NCBI RefSeq assembly: GCF_008274585.1
Contig: NZ_VTRT01000006.1
Coordinates: 310,001 to 374,000, forward strand
Length of the DNA stretch: 64,000 nt
DNA from: Pedobacter sp. BS3
GTDB taxonomy: Bacteria > Bacteroidota > Bacteroidia > Sphingobacteriales > Sphingobacteriaceae
Direction of reading: 5' to 3'
Of the stretch, positions 27,954 through 38,404 are shown one piece after another (within the stretch, counting starts at the first letter, position 1; every line of letters starts with the position of its first letter). Below the pieces are notes generated by a model. It made no database searches, was not told the DNA's origin, and saw only the letters and a list, made by a program, of their open reading frames with translations. Both the position numbers and the translations under genes were made by a program.

Positions 27954-30900
27954 TTAAAACTGCACATTAAGGCCACCTGTAAATGTTCTGGTTAATGGGT
28001 ACGAGTTATAATCAACTCTTAATATGTTATCGCCAATAGCGTTAACAGCCGGATCGGCACCTGAATATTTAGTGAACGTGTACAGGTTCTGCCCGTTTAT
28101 AAAGATGGTTGCATTACTGATGAATTTATTTTTTGGAAGAGGTAGTCTATACGATAAACGCACAGATTGTAATCGTAAATAAGAAGCGTCCTCTACTGTT
28201 TTGTTGGTCACGTTTTTAGAACCTTGTACATCGCCCGGTATAAATGATGGATATTCGTTGGTTGGATTAGTTGGGGTCCACCTGTTAAGGTATAATTCGG
28301 CAAGCTTGTTCCTTCTAAAATCTACGGGATAGTATGAATCAACAAGGCTGCTGTTCAGCATTTTTGCGCCATGCGAACCTTCAAAGAAAATGGCCAGCGA
28401 GAGTCGTTTATAACTAACGTTAGTGTTAAAGCCATAATAAAAATCCGGAAGTGCATTGCCGAGAATTTCTCTATCGCTGGCATCAATTATCTTGTTGTCG
28501 TCTTTGTCTAAATATTTCAGATCACCGGGACGTACACCGGCCGGCGCTTTAGAAAAATCATCGCCAGTTTGCCATACGCCTATAACAACATAGCCGTAAT
28601 ATGAACCTATAGATTCGCCGGGTTTTAATATGCTGTATTCGCCAATATTGCCGGGGCCGCTGCCAATAACCTGAGAAACACCACCTAAGCTTAATATTTT
28701 ATTTTTCAGTGTAGTGATGTTAAAATTGGCATCCAGTTTAAAATCTTTATCCTCAATAATTACTCCATTCAGGGCAAACTCGAAACCGGCATTCCGCATA
28801 CTTCCTACGTTTTCTGTCCGTGCGCCAAAGCCGGAACTTAATGGCTGCGGCACACTGTACAGCAGGTTGAATGTTTTGCGATTGTAATAATCAATGCTTC
28901 CGGTAAGCCTAGAGTGAAGCAGTCCAAAATCCAGCCCGATATCGGTTTGCCTGGCCGATTCCCATTGCAAAGATGGATTGGGACTTCTGGAAGGTTGTAA
29001 CGATGTTACCCGCTGACCGTTAAAAACAGCGTCTCTGCCGGCGGCATAAGTAGACAAATACAGGTAGTTATCGTTGGGCTGGTTACCGATGGCACCATAA
29101 CTTGCCCTAAGTTTAAGATCATCAACAAGCGTTACATTTTTCAGGAAATTTTCCTGTTTAATTTTCCAGGATACTGCCGCAGAAGGGAAATATCCGAACT
29201 TGTTTTCCGGGCCAAACCGGGCTGAACCGTCGGCTCTGATAGATGCTGTAAACAAGTACTTGTCTGATAATGTATAGTTTACGCGGCCTAAGTATGATAC
29301 CAGGATATTTTCCTGACGGCCATTACTTACGCCATTAAGCGTTTGATCGCCTGTACCTAATGCATTATAGGTGAGATCGGGTAGTGCAAAAGATCGGGCG
29401 TTAGCTACTAATGAGCTGGACGTATAACGTTCATAGGTAGCTCCGGCCACTCCCGATAATTTATGCTTCCCAAAGGTTTTGTTAAAATTTAAGGTTCCTT
29501 CTGCCAGGTAATATCCCCTTTTACCATCACGCACATCGGCATAGCCGTTGTAGGATGCACCGGTTAAGGTAGAAGGGTCTATCCAGAAATAGCGTTGTGC
29601 ATCGTTTATATCGGCTCCTACGCGTACTTTAGCGGATAATGAAGGGATGAAGAAATATTCTGCATAAATGTTGCCAAATGTACGATAAGTGTCTCCAACC
29701 GAATATTGTCCATTAATTACAGCCAATGGGTTATCCATAGGAGCCATTAGTGGAGAGCGATAGTAGGAACCATCAGTGTTATAGGCCGGTGCTGTAGGGT
29801 CATAGTTTTGAGCCATGTATAATGCACTGGCATTATCGTTTAAGCCGGTTCCGTTAGCATTGTAATGATCGCGTATGTACGCGGTAGCCAGACTGATACC
29901 TACATTGTATTTTGATGGAACGCTTGTTTCAAGGTTTACCTTGGCATTATACCGTTTGGTAGAAGAATTTAACATTACACCATCCTGATCGAAATAGCCG
30001 GCCGAGATATAATATTTGGTGTTCTGGTTACCTCCGCTAAATGAAACATCGTGCGATTGTATGGCCGCTTTCCTGAAAAGTAATTCCTGCCAGTCGGTAT
30101 TATAATTGGTACCCGTTACAGGTATATACGTGTTGGTATTTAAATTGCCATCGGCTATAATACCGTTAATGGCAGCTGTATATTCGTCGCCTGTCATGTA
30201 ACGTTGAGTATTACTCACTTCCTGCCTACCGTATGTTGCATTGTAGTTTACGGTAAGTTTGCCGGCTTTCCCTTTTTTAGTGGTGATCATCACTACGCCG
30301 TTAGCGCCGCGTGAACCGTAAATAGCTGTCGCCGATGCATCTTTTAATATCTCTATGGAAGCAATGTCAGATGGATTTAAGGTGTTTAAAGGTGTCCTGT
30401 TATTCGGGTTATTGGTGGTTCCACCGGGGCTTGCCGAACCGACAGCTACTGCGTCATTAATGGGCATTCCGTCAATGACATACAGTGGTGCATTATTCCC
30501 GGTTATAGAGGTAATACCCCGTACCTGGAGGCTCATGGCGGCTCCGGGCTCACCGCTTTTCTGGTAGATCTGTACGCCCGGCGTTCTTCCCTGTAAGGCC
30601 TGTTGTACGTTGATATTAGTTCCTTTGGTAAGATCATCTGCTTTGATAGAGGCTACAGAGCCTGTTAAGTCACTTTTTTTAACAGTTCCGTAACCGATAA
30701 CAACAATTTCGTCTAAAGCTGTGCTTTCGGGCTCTAAACTTACATTAGCGATGGTTTTACCATTTAAGGCTATTTCTTTGGTTGCATAGCCAATGTACCT
30801 GAAGATCAGCGTGGCATTAGTTGAATTTACACGAATGGTAAACTTCCCGTTTGCATCAGAGGTGGCGCTACCGGATGCGCCTTTTACAGCAATACTTGCG

Positions 30901-31046
30901 CCAATAAGCGGTTGGCCGTCTGTGCTGGTTACGGTACCTGTAACATTGGTTTGCTGGGCTTGTAGTTTGCCGCACAAAACCATTGTAAAAACGGTAAACA
31001 GATATATCAGCCTGTTCCCGGACAATGTAGTAATTAATCGGTTCAT
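27954..31046 (-). CDS. SusC/RagA-family TonB-dependent outer-membrane transporter
   Basis: The 1030-residue protein has a signal peptide, then an N-terminal carboxypeptidase-regulatory-like domain (about 32-110, 'TVTSTDGQPLIGASIAVKG'). The SusC plug follows (about 112-240: 'LDEIVVIGYGTVKKSDLTG', 'ALQGRTPGVQI', 'PLYVIDGMPI', 'IEILKDASATAIYGSRGANG', 'VMITTKKGK') and a 22-strand barrel ends with the segment 'YSGADPAVNAIGD'. It imports oligosaccharides across the outer membrane using TonB energy, with SusD as lid. The extended FecR-interaction domain is absent, so control by an ECF sigma/anti-sigma pair is unlikely. This fits the adjacent hybrid regulator. Confidence 0.97.
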   Translation of the reverse strand: MNRLITTLSGNRLIYLFTVFTMVLCGKLQAQQTNVTGTVTSTDGQPLIGASIAVKGASGSATSDANGKFTIRVNSTNATLIFRYIGYATKEIALNGKTIANVSLEPESTALDEIVVIGYGTVKKSDLTGSVASIKADDLTKGTNINVQQALQGRTPGVQIYQKSGEPGAAMSLQVRGITSITGNNAPLYVIDGMPINDAVAVGSASPGGTTNNPNNRTPLNTLNPSDIASIEILKDASATAIYGSRGANGVVMITTKKGKAGKLTVNYNATYGRQEVSNTQRYMTGDEYTAAINGIIADGNLNTNTYIPVTGTNYNTDWQELLFRKAAIQSHDVSFSGGNQNTKYYISAGYFDQDGVMLNSSTKRYNAKVNLETSVPSKYNVGISLATAYIRDHYNANGTGLNDNASALYMAQNYDPTAPAYNTDGSYYRSPLMAPMDNPLAVINGQYSVGDTYRTFGNIYAEYFFIPSLSAKVRVGADINDAQRYFWIDPSTLTGASYNGYADVRDGKRGYYLAEGTLNFNKTFGKHKLSGVAGATYERYTSSSLVANARSFALPDLTYNALGTGDQTLNGVSNGRQENILVSYLGRVNYTLSDKYLFTASIRADGSARFGPENKFGYFPSAAVSWKIKQENFLKNVTLVDDLKLRASYGAIGNQPNDNYLYLSTYAAGRDAVFNGQRVTSLQPSRSPNPSLQWESARQTDIGLDFGLLHSRLTGSIDYYNRKTFNLLYSVPQPLSSGFGARTENVGSMRNAGFEFALNGVIIEDKDFKLDANFNITTLKNKILSLGGVSQVIGSGPGNIGEYSILKPGESIGSYYGYVVIGVWQTGDDFSKAPAGVRPGDLKYLDKDDNKIIDASDREILGNALPDFYYGFNTNVSYKRLSLAIFFEGSHGAKMLNSSLVDSYYPVDFRRNKLAELYLNRWTPTNPTNEYPSFIPGDVQGSKNVTNKTVEDASYLRLQSVRLSYRLPLPKNKFISNATIFINGQNLYTFTKYSGADPAVNAIGDNILRVDYNSYPLTRTFTGGLNVQF

Positions 31047-31070
31047 ATTGGTTTATTTTAATTTAGATAG

Positions 31071-32294
31071 TTAATCGCAAGGGCTTTGGTTATTAATAAT
31101 TTGTTGAAACTGATCTAAGAAGCTGTATGATTTCTGGTTACGCCCGTTCAGTTGTTCTACAGATCTGTTCAGGAATAAGCCGTTTAACACCCAAGGGTCT
31201 GTATCGGCTGTAAAATCTGTATTAAGCGGATAAGCTTGCCGTAACGCGTAAAATGTAAGGTAAACATTGCCCGTGGCTTTAAAAGCCTTATATGCTGTGC
31301 ATAAATAATTCTTTTTAGCTTCAAGATAGGGCGAGTTGCTCCAGAACGCGTACCATTCTTCCGCAGGCCGCGGATTTTTTAAGGCATAATCAATATATTG
31401 ATAATTCTTAGTAATGCTGGCAGACGGAGCATAGATCTTATCAGTTGAGCTGGCGTTGGCTGCAGTGATAAAGGCCGGGGCAATAGCCGTATTATTGTAC
31501 GATTTCCAGTATTTCATCAGCGAGAATTCGGTGACCAGCATCTTCTGATCTTCCCGGATTTTGTCCTTTGCAAAATTTAATGCGGTGGTCATCTCGGCAT
31601 CTGTACTGTGGTGAATGTGCAGATCAACCCCGGCCAGGTAAGAGGTGGCCTTGGCAAACGCAAGCAGATTGGTATAGCCTGCATTGCTTTGCCTGTCTGT
31701 TAAGTACAGGTTGTCAAATGATCCTAAAAAAATAGGTTTGTTTATATTATTCTGCACAAAGTAGGTGTGCACTTTGTCACAGGCCGCTTTATAAAAACTG
31801 TTTAAAGGCTCATTCCAGGTAGATTGCGCTGCTTCAATAAACGGTTCGTTACCTACAACAATTACATCCGTATAAGGCATTACTTTAGCGAGCAGCGTAT
31901 TGATGAAATTGAGGTAATTGTTCCAGTCAGTGCTATTGACCGCCGGAAATCCGTTTGCTAAAAAATTAAACTTCAGGTTCAGAACGGTATTATAACCCCT
32001 GGATTTTAAGCTGTTAAAAGCGGCTATTTTTGCATCGGTATTGATGGTTCCGGCTTTATAAACATCTATGAATTCAACAAAACATCTTACCCATTTTGTT
32101 TTAGTATCGGCCAGATCCTGCATGTCGGCAACGTCAACCTGCTCATTCAGGTTTACGCCCATTTTATAGCTGTAATCACTGGTAGCTGGTGGTTCCGGCT
32201 GTGCTACGGTTGCCTTACTTTTCTCTTTCTTGCAACTGCCGGTTGTTAGTCCCAGCAGGATCAGTGCAGCAAATAATTTTGAAACATTTTTCAT
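31071..32294 (-). CDS. clan GH-A-like surface lipoprotein of an unassigned family
   Basis: The 407-residue lipoprotein (lipobox ending at Cys21, TTGSCKKE) has a TIM-barrel-like body. Glu150 in 'IVVGNEPFIE' and Glu256 in 'MLVTEFSLM' are in the places of the GH-A acid/base and nucleophile, with 'VDLHIHHS' between. It is paralogous to the secreted protein at 22906-24060, so one operon holds a surface-anchored and a secreted or periplasmic version of the same unassigned family. It lies 24 bp upstream of susC, where surface enzymes or glycan-binding lipoproteins are often encoded. If active, it would cut the polymer outside the cell. The enzymatic role is inferred from motifs only. Confidence 0.72.
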   Translation of the reverse strand: MKNVSKLFAALILLGLTTGSCKKEKSKATVAQPEPPATSDYSYKMGVNLNEQVDVADMQDLADTKTKWVRCFVEFIDVYKAGTINTDAKIAAFNSLKSRGYNTVLNLKFNFLANGFPAVNSTDWNNYLNFINTLLAKVMPYTDVIVVGNEPFIEAAQSTWNEPLNSFYKAACDKVHTYFVQNNINKPIFLGSFDNLYLTDRQSNAGYTNLLAFAKATSYLAGVDLHIHHSTDAEMTTALNFAKDKIREDQKMLVTEFSLMKYWKSYNNTAIAPAFITAANASSTDKIYAPSASITKNYQYIDYALKNPRPAEEWYAFWSNSPYLEAKKNYLCTAYKAFKATGNVYLTFYALRQAYPLNTDFTADTDPWVLNGLFLNRSVEQLNGRNQKSYSFLDQFQQIINNQSPCD

Positions 32295-32313
32295 TTCTCT
32301 GGTTAATTATAAT

Positions 32314-34008
32314 TTAGTTATTGTGTTTGACTATAGGTTTGGGTAGCGCATGGTATTGCAGCGCCAGTTGTGCCCATTTTTTTTGCATGTCGGCTACCTT
32401 TTCGGGATATTTTGCTGCCAGGTTGCTGGTCTCTGAACGATCCTGAGATAGATCATAAAGCTCCCATCCTGATTTAGCATCAACGCGTACGATTTTCCAA
32501 TTACCCTGCCTTAATGCAGCAGCGCCATTATGTTCCCAGAATAGTTCATCATGCAACTGCCCGTTTATTTTTCCGGTGAAAACAGGAAACAGGCTTTTGC
32601 CGGGAGTCGGGGATATGTCATTGCCCTCAAATGTTGTCGGGTAAGATGCTCCTGCTACCTCAATACAGGTCGACATCAGGTCTATGAGATGTGCGGGCGT
32701 ATGATTGATGCTGTTTTTGTTCTTTATTGCCCGTGGCCAGAAGGCGATAAATGGCGTGGAAATTCCCCCTTCATGTTCTTTTGATTTCCAGTACCTAAAT
32801 GGTGTGCACGATACATTGGCCCATTGAGGGCCTATACCGGCGTAAGTGGTTTGTGGGCCGGGCAATACCTCTTTGTTAACCGGGTAGGCTATTGTTTGGC
32901 CGTCTCTGGTGGCGCTGGGCCGGTCAAATCCCGGTCCGAAAACAGATGGATTTTCCGGGCTTGCTCCGTTATCAGACATGAACATGATCAGTGTGTTATC
33001 TAACTGCCCGTTCTTTTTTAGCTGGGCAATTACTTTACCAACATTCTGGTCTAAACGATCGATCATGGCCGCATGTACCGCCATGGCCCGGGCATCCCAT
33101 GCAGAATCCACATTAGTTTCCCATTGTTTATCCGGGTACATAAAATCAGATAGTTTTACGGTTTTCGGATCAAGTAATCCAAGCTTTACCATGCGTTGGT
33201 AGCGCTGTTCGCGGATATATTTCCAGCCTTTTTTATAGGTATTCTCATACTTTTTAATATCCTGCTCTAATGCCTGTAACGGCCAGTGAGGGGCTGTAAA
33301 AGCCATATAAATAAAAAACGGATCTTTCTTTGCCGAAAACTGGTTGATATAAGCTGCCGTAGAATCGCCAATAACATTGGTATAATAAAAATCTTTCGGA
33401 ACCGCTGGCACTGGCTTCGTACCGTTTACAAGGGCAAACGGATCGAAATAATCTACCACGCCCCATATATTTCCATAATATTTCTGAAAACCTTTATGTG
33501 TAGGATAAGATAGCGTATCAGAAAAATCTCTGTCAGTTATTTCATGGTTCAGCCATTTCAGTTGGGTTTCCTTGTCTGGAAAAGCCTCCGTTTCTGATAC
33601 ATGCCATTTACCCACCATTCCGGTTTGATAACCGGCTTGTTTTAAAACCTGGGCAATAGTAACCGCATTGGGTTGCAGAAATCCCCGGTAACCGGGTGTA
33701 TGCTGATCTGTTGTCATATTGCCGATACCGGCGGTATGCTGGTATAACCCGGTTAACAATGAAGCTCGTGAAGGACAGCAGCGGCTGTCGTTATAAAAGC
33801 TGCTTAACCGTATACCCTGTTTGGCCAGCCAGTCGAGGTTAGGGGTATGAATTTCGCCGCCGTAGCATCCAATGTCAGAATAGCCCATGTCATCAGCCAG
33901 AATAATAATAATATTAGGCTTGGTATTGGCGGTAAAAGCGAAAACATGTAGCTGGGTACAAGTGAATAAAACAACCAGAATTGTTCTCAGGTACAATAAA
34001 AATTTCAT
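32314..34008 (-). CDS. S1-family sulfatase (arylsulfatase type), exported
   Basis: The 564-residue protein has a signal peptide (cleaved near residue 25) and the alkaline-phosphatase-like sulfatase fold. Metal ligands appear in 'IILADDMGYSDIG' (Asp39, Asp40). The sulfatase signature C-x-P-S-R is intact as Cys77-Cys78-Pro79-Ser80-Arg81, so Cys77 should be converted to formylglycine. 'MVGKWHV' and 'FMSDNGASPE' (second metal site) are also present. It removes sulfate esters from the target glycan. No formylglycine-generating enzyme or anSME is encoded in the window, so maturation depends on one elsewhere. It is the first gene of the glycan operon, divergent from the hybrid regulator. Confidence 0.95.
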   Translation of the reverse strand: MKFLLYLRTILVVLFTCTQLHVFAFTANTKPNIIIILADDMGYSDIGCYGGEIHTPNLDWLAKQGIRLSSFYNDSRCCPSRASLLTGLYQHTAGIGNMTTDQHTPGYRGFLQPNAVTIAQVLKQAGYQTGMVGKWHVSETEAFPDKETQLKWLNHEITDRDFSDTLSYPTHKGFQKYYGNIWGVVDYFDPFALVNGTKPVPAVPKDFYYTNVIGDSTAAYINQFSAKKDPFFIYMAFTAPHWPLQALEQDIKKYENTYKKGWKYIREQRYQRMVKLGLLDPKTVKLSDFMYPDKQWETNVDSAWDARAMAVHAAMIDRLDQNVGKVIAQLKKNGQLDNTLIMFMSDNGASPENPSVFGPGFDRPSATRDGQTIAYPVNKEVLPGPQTTYAGIGPQWANVSCTPFRYWKSKEHEGGISTPFIAFWPRAIKNKNSINHTPAHLIDLMSTCIEVAGASYPTTFEGNDISPTPGKSLFPVFTGKINGQLHDELFWEHNGAAALRQGNWKIVRVDAKSGWELYDLSQDRSETSNLAAKYPEKVADMQKKWAQLALQYHALPKPIVKHNN

Positions 34009-34184
34009 AACAGGTTAATTGGTTTTTGATAAGCAATTTTAGGTCAAAATGTTCCATGTCCATTAGTACAAATGTTTAAATATTAAGCACTATTGTTTAG
34101 AATGCAGGATGCCGGGCTGTTTGATTGAACAGGTAAAGAATTTTATTTCCATATTCGTATAATACACCACTAAGCCAGTTATTT

Positions 34185-37100
34185 ATGCGGTATATCAGTA
34201 TTATTGTTTACCTGTTTTGTTGCCTGAATTGTTACGGACAGGCTCAGGATATACGATTCAGAAAAATTACTTCTAACCAGGGACTATCGCATAATACGGT
34301 GTATGCCATTACTCAGGATGCGGAAGGGTTTATGTGGTTTGGTACGCGGGAAGGTCTGAACCGGTATGACAGTTATGAGATTAAAAATTATTATATCAAA
34401 AATGCCGGGTTAGGCGAATCTGCAAATAAAATAAGTTCATTACTATGCCATAACTCGCTGATATACGTAGGCACAGACAATGGATTATATGTATATGATG
34501 CTAAAACTAACCGTTTGCAGGATAGCAGGGTTTCGCCCAATAAATTAACTGTATTGTTTCTCTTTGAATGGCAGCAGGCTATCTACGTGGGTACAACTAC
34601 AGGATTATATAAGTTATGGAATAACCGGTTTGAGCTGATAAGCAGAAAGAATAGTGCTGCAAAAGCCATGTGTTTGGTGGCCGATGACTATTTTTTGTTA
34701 GCTGCAAATAATAACCTGGAGCTGATTAACAGCAAAGGGCAGGTGCAACGCGTATTCAATGCATCGGCTTTGGAAGCCTTATCTCGTAATGATTTCAATG
34801 TATTTAATATCTATAAAGATGCTAAAGGACGGATATGGCTTTCAACTAATTATGGTCTTTACAATTATAATCCGGAAAATCAACGGTTCAACCGCATTCA
34901 GTTTGCAACAACCGAAACCCGTGAAACCAACACCGTCAGGTCTGTTTCGAGAAAGCAGAATACCCTATTTATTGGTACTGAAGACGGTCTTTACCTGTAT
35001 AACCTGAAAACCGGACACTCCGGAAATTATTTGCAGGCATTTAACAGTAATCCACGGAAGTTAAACGATAAGGCCATTTATTCAACCTATATAGCCAAAG
35101 ATGGTTCTGTATGGCTTGGAACATATTTTGGAGGAGTAAACTATATTCCGCCGAGCGACTTTGGGTTCAGAACCCTGATGCCCAACGATAAAATAAACGG
35201 CTTAAGCGGAAAAGCCATCAGCCAGATGATGGAAGATAGCCAACACCATATCTGGATAGGAACAGAAGACGGAGGCATTGCCATCTATAATCCGGCTACA
35301 GATGCCTATATGCATGTTAACAAAACCAGCTCGCCCTTTTATTTGACGGTAAATAATGTGCATGCCATACACGATGATGGCTACGGAAATATTTGGGTAG
35401 GTACCTTCCTGGGAGGTCTGCATCAGTTTGATATCCGCAGCAATAAAACCATTGTTTATACCCATCAGCCGGGCAATGCAAAATCCCTGTCTAATGATAT
35501 GGTATACGCTGTTTATCGCGACAGCAGGGGCGTGCTATGGGTTGCAACCCAGAACGGGCTGAATATTTTTAATTATCAAACCCGGACTTTCAGTCTGTTC
35601 AGACCCTCAGTTTTTGGGAATAAATTTATTTATGATATCGCCGAAGATAAAAACGGTGATTTGTGGTTTTGTACCCGTTATGATGGTATCTTCCGGTTCA
35701 ATCCCATCAATAGCCAGCTAACGCATTATGCTGCCGGGAATAAATATCCGGTATTAAAAAGTAACCAGGTTATCAGTGTGTATAAAGACAGCAAACAACA
35801 CCTGTGGTTTGGTACGCTTGATGGCGGCGCTACCAGGTATGACATTGATCGCAATGTTTTTAAAACCTATACCATGGCAGATGGGCTGCCCAATAATAAT
35901 GTTTACGGAATACTGGAAGATGATAATAAAGATATATGGTTCACAACCAACCGCGGTATTTCAAGGCTTAACGTGCAAACAGGCAAGTTTACCAGTTTTG
36001 ATACGAAATACGGGTTGCCCTCTAACCAGTTCAATTTCAAATCCTACCTGAAAACCAGCGAAGGGCTATTGTATTTTGGTAGTATCAATGGAGTTTGTTT
36101 CTTTAATCCGGCTATTATAGCCTCAAGGCGTACCGTTCTCCCGTTGCGGTTTACCGACTTTCAGCTTTTTAATCAAAGCGTAGAACCTCAACCCTCAGGT
36201 ATACTTGAAAATCAGATAGATTATAGTGCTGAAGTAAGTTTAACCTATAGCCAGAACGTATTCACCATAGCTTATGCTGCAATAAACTATGCAAATCCGG
36301 GTAGTACGAATTATGCCTATTACCTGGAGGGATTTGAGAATAAATGGAATTATGTGGGTAATAAAACCAGTGTTACCTATACCAACCTTTCGCCCGGCAA
36401 ATACGTTTTTCATGTAAAAGCGGTAAATGCCGACAGAACAGCCAATAGTGCTGAACGTATATTGAAAATACGGGTATCACCGCCGTTTTATTTAAGCCGG
36501 GTCGCTTATTTGCTGTATGTTCTTTTGCTGCTTGCGTTGGTATGGGCTTATGCAAGATTTATAAAGTTTGTGCATAAAAAGCAGCTGGAAGTAAAGTTAG
36601 AACGGCTTGAAAAGCAAAAGATCACTGAAGTAACGCAGCACCGGTTAAACTTTTTTACGTTTATTTCTCACGAGTTTAAAACGCCGCTGACGCTCATCCT
36701 GGCTTCAATCGATAAGTTTATAGAAGAGCATGGAAGTCAGTTCAGAAAAAGTGTTGAATTATCCAGTATTAAGAATAATGCCTCCATCCTGTTTAAGCTG
36801 ATACAACAGTTAATGGAATTCAGAAAAATAGAAACCGATCACGCTGCTATTAATCTTTCAAAAAAAGATATTGTAGGGTTTATTCGCGAGCTTTCAGATT
36901 CGTTTATAACCATTGCGGCGAAAAAAGGAATTGAGCTTGAATTTCACCCTGCCGTTGAGCTATTTGAGTGTTATTTTGATGCAGATAAAATGGAGAAGAT
37001 CTGCTTTAATATCATATCAAATGCCATAAAAAATACTTCTTCGGGAAAGATATCCGTAAGCCTGGATATACGGGATAAGGATATCAATGCCAAATGGCTG

Positions 37101-38231
37101 ACCGTTATGGTGAAAGATACCGGAAGAGGAATGTCGGCAAAAGAACTGAAAAATGTATTCAATCCATTTTATAAATCCCAGGAAAACCAGGCAATTAACC
37201 GGGAAGGCAGCGGCATTGGCTTGGCATTGGTAAATAGCCTGGTTAAATACCTTGGCGGAGAGATAACTATAGACAGCGAGGTAGACCGTGGTACTACCAT
37301 ACAAATTACCGTGCCGGTAATGATGCATCTTAATGATGCTGATCTTCATAATAAAAAACTATCGGTGGTTACTGTCCCGGAGCAATCGCCGGAGCCGGAA
37401 AGGCAAAACACGGTTAATGATAACGAAATAATATCAACAGCAACAGATAACAATCAGGCAATGCAAGTGAAATACACTCTGCTGGTTGTAGAAGATAATA
37501 AGGAGCTGCTCACGTTTCTGTATAAACATTTTTCGGCAGCATATCATGTAATTACGGCCACCAACGGCCTGTTAGCACTAAAGAAAATAACAAAAAATCC
37601 GCCGGATATTATCATTAGCGATGTAAAGATGCCCCGTATGGATGGTTTTGAGCTTTGCCGGAGAATTAAGAACGACAAAAAATATAGCTATATACCCGTA
37701 ATACTACTGTCGGATAGTACCACAGAAAATATTAAGATCGATGGCCTCGATACCGGGGCCGATGCCTATTTAGGTAAGCCGTTTAACCTGAAAGAGCTTG
37801 AACTGTTAATTACCAATACCATTAAATCCAGGGTTAAGCTTAGAGAATATGTAATAGGTATTGGGAAGCTGGTCGCAGAAAATCTGCCGAATAATAATAA
37901 AGACCAGGAGTTTCTGACCAACCTGAACGATGTGCTGGAGAAAAGTTTTTCAGATACTTCGATCACTATCGAGGATATTGCGGAGCAGCTGCACATGAGC
38001 AGAACCACGCTTCATCTGAACCTGAAAAGGATATTAAATAAAAGCGGGACAGAGCTGTTAAATGAATACCGGCTGAAAAAGGCAGCAATAATGCTTGAAA
38101 ACGATATGCCTGTTAATGAAGTAGCGTATTATTGTGGCTACGGCGACCCTAACTATTTCAGCCGGATATTCAAGAAGATCTATCATAAAACGCCATTGGC
38201 CTATAAGAGAGAATATGCGGCTAATAACTGA
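34185..38231 (+). CDS. hybrid two-component system regulator (HTCS) of the glycan locus
   Basis: The 1348-residue protein combines sensor, kinase and transcription factor. After a signal peptide it has a double beta-propeller of Reg_prop repeats (about 25-690; repeated 'IWIGTEDGG', 'LWVATQNGL', 'LWFCTRYDG'), a Y_Y_Y domain (about 695-765) and a membrane helix (about 772-795). These are followed by HisKA (FISHEFKTPLTL, His829), HATPase (NIISNAIKNT; GSGIGLALV), a receiver (IIISDVKMPRMDG, Asp1146) and a C-terminal AraC-type helix-turn-helix (about 1245-1345, 'YYCGYGDPNYFSRIFKK'). Such regulators bind an oligosaccharide in the periplasm and activate the adjacent susCD operon. It lies 176 bp from, and divergent to, the sulfatase gene. 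Confidence 0.97.
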   Translation: MRYISIIVYLFCCLNCYGQAQDIRFRKITSNQGLSHNTVYAITQDAEGFMWFGTREGLNRYDSYEIKNYYIKNAGLGESANKISSLLCHNSLIYVGTDNGLYVYDAKTNRLQDSRVSPNKLTVLFLFEWQQAIYVGTTTGLYKLWNNRFELISRKNSAAKAMCLVADDYFLLAANNNLELINSKGQVQRVFNASALEALSRNDFNVFNIYKDAKGRIWLSTNYGLYNYNPENQRFNRIQFATTETRETNTVRSVSRKQNTLFIGTEDGLYLYNLKTGHSGNYLQAFNSNPRKLNDKAIYSTYIAKDGSVWLGTYFGGVNYIPPSDFGFRTLMPNDKINGLSGKAISQMMEDSQHHIWIGTEDGGIAIYNPATDAYMHVNKTSSPFYLTVNNVHAIHDDGYGNIWVGTFLGGLHQFDIRSNKTIVYTHQPGNAKSLSNDMVYAVYRDSRGVLWVATQNGLNIFNYQTRTFSLFRPSVFGNKFIYDIAEDKNGDLWFCTRYDGIFRFNPINSQLTHYAAGNKYPVLKSNQVISVYKDSKQHLWFGTLDGGATRYDIDRNVFKTYTMADGLPNNNVYGILEDDNKDIWFTTNRGISRLNVQTGKFTSFDTKYGLPSNQFNFKSYLKTSEGLLYFGSINGVCFFNPAIIASRRTVLPLRFTDFQLFNQSVEPQPSGILENQIDYSAEVSLTYSQNVFTIAYAAINYANPGSTNYAYYLEGFENKWNYVGNKTSVTYTNLSPGKYVFHVKAVNADRTANSAERILKIRVSPPFYLSRVAYLLYVLLLLALVWAYARFIKFVHKKQLEVKLERLEKQKITEVTQHRLNFFTFISHEFKTPLTLILASIDKFIEEHGSQFRKSVELSSIKNNASILFKLIQQLMEFRKIETDHAAINLSKKDIVGFIRELSDSFITIAAKKGIELEFHPAVELFECYFDADKMEKICFNIISNAIKNTSSGKISVSLDIRDKDINAKWLTVMVKDTGRGMSAKELKNVFNPFYKSQENQAINREGSGIGLALVNSLVKYLGGEITIDSEVDRGTTIQITVPVMMHLNDADLHNKKLSVVTVPEQSPEPERQNTVNDNEIISTATDNNQAMQVKYTLLVVEDNKELLTFLYKHFSAAYHVITATNGLLALKKITKNPPDIIISDVKMPRMDGFELCRRIKNDKKYSYIPVILLSDSTTENIKIDGLDTGADAYLGKPFNLKELELLITNTIKSRVKLREYVIGIGKLVAENLPNNNKDQEFLTNLNDVLEKSFSDTSITIEDIAEQLHMSRTTLHLNLKRILNKSGTELLNEYRLKKAAIMLENDMPVNEVAYYCGYGDPNYFSRIFKKIYHKTPLAYKREYAANN

Positions 38232-38315
38232 TACGTATATTCCCGAATACGACGAATTATAGTTGGAGCAACCAGATTCTTTGGGTTATAAGGCTTTACC
38301 CATAGACGTTTTATT

Positions 38316-38361
38316 GGTACGATTATCTTTCGTTTCAGAACAAATTGTTTTGAATCGTACC
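38316..38361 (+). terminator. inverted repeat between the HTCS and GH27 genes
   Basis: GGTACGATT (38316-38324) and AATCGTACC (38353-38361) are perfect complements 28 nt apart, followed by GGTGG and then five T. It may terminate the HTCS transcript or serve as an operator for the alpha-galactosidase gene 44 bp downstream. Confidence 0.4.
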
Positions 38362-38404
38362 GGTGGTTTTTGTATACTTGACGTAAAACTTTTGAATTTC
38401 TAAT

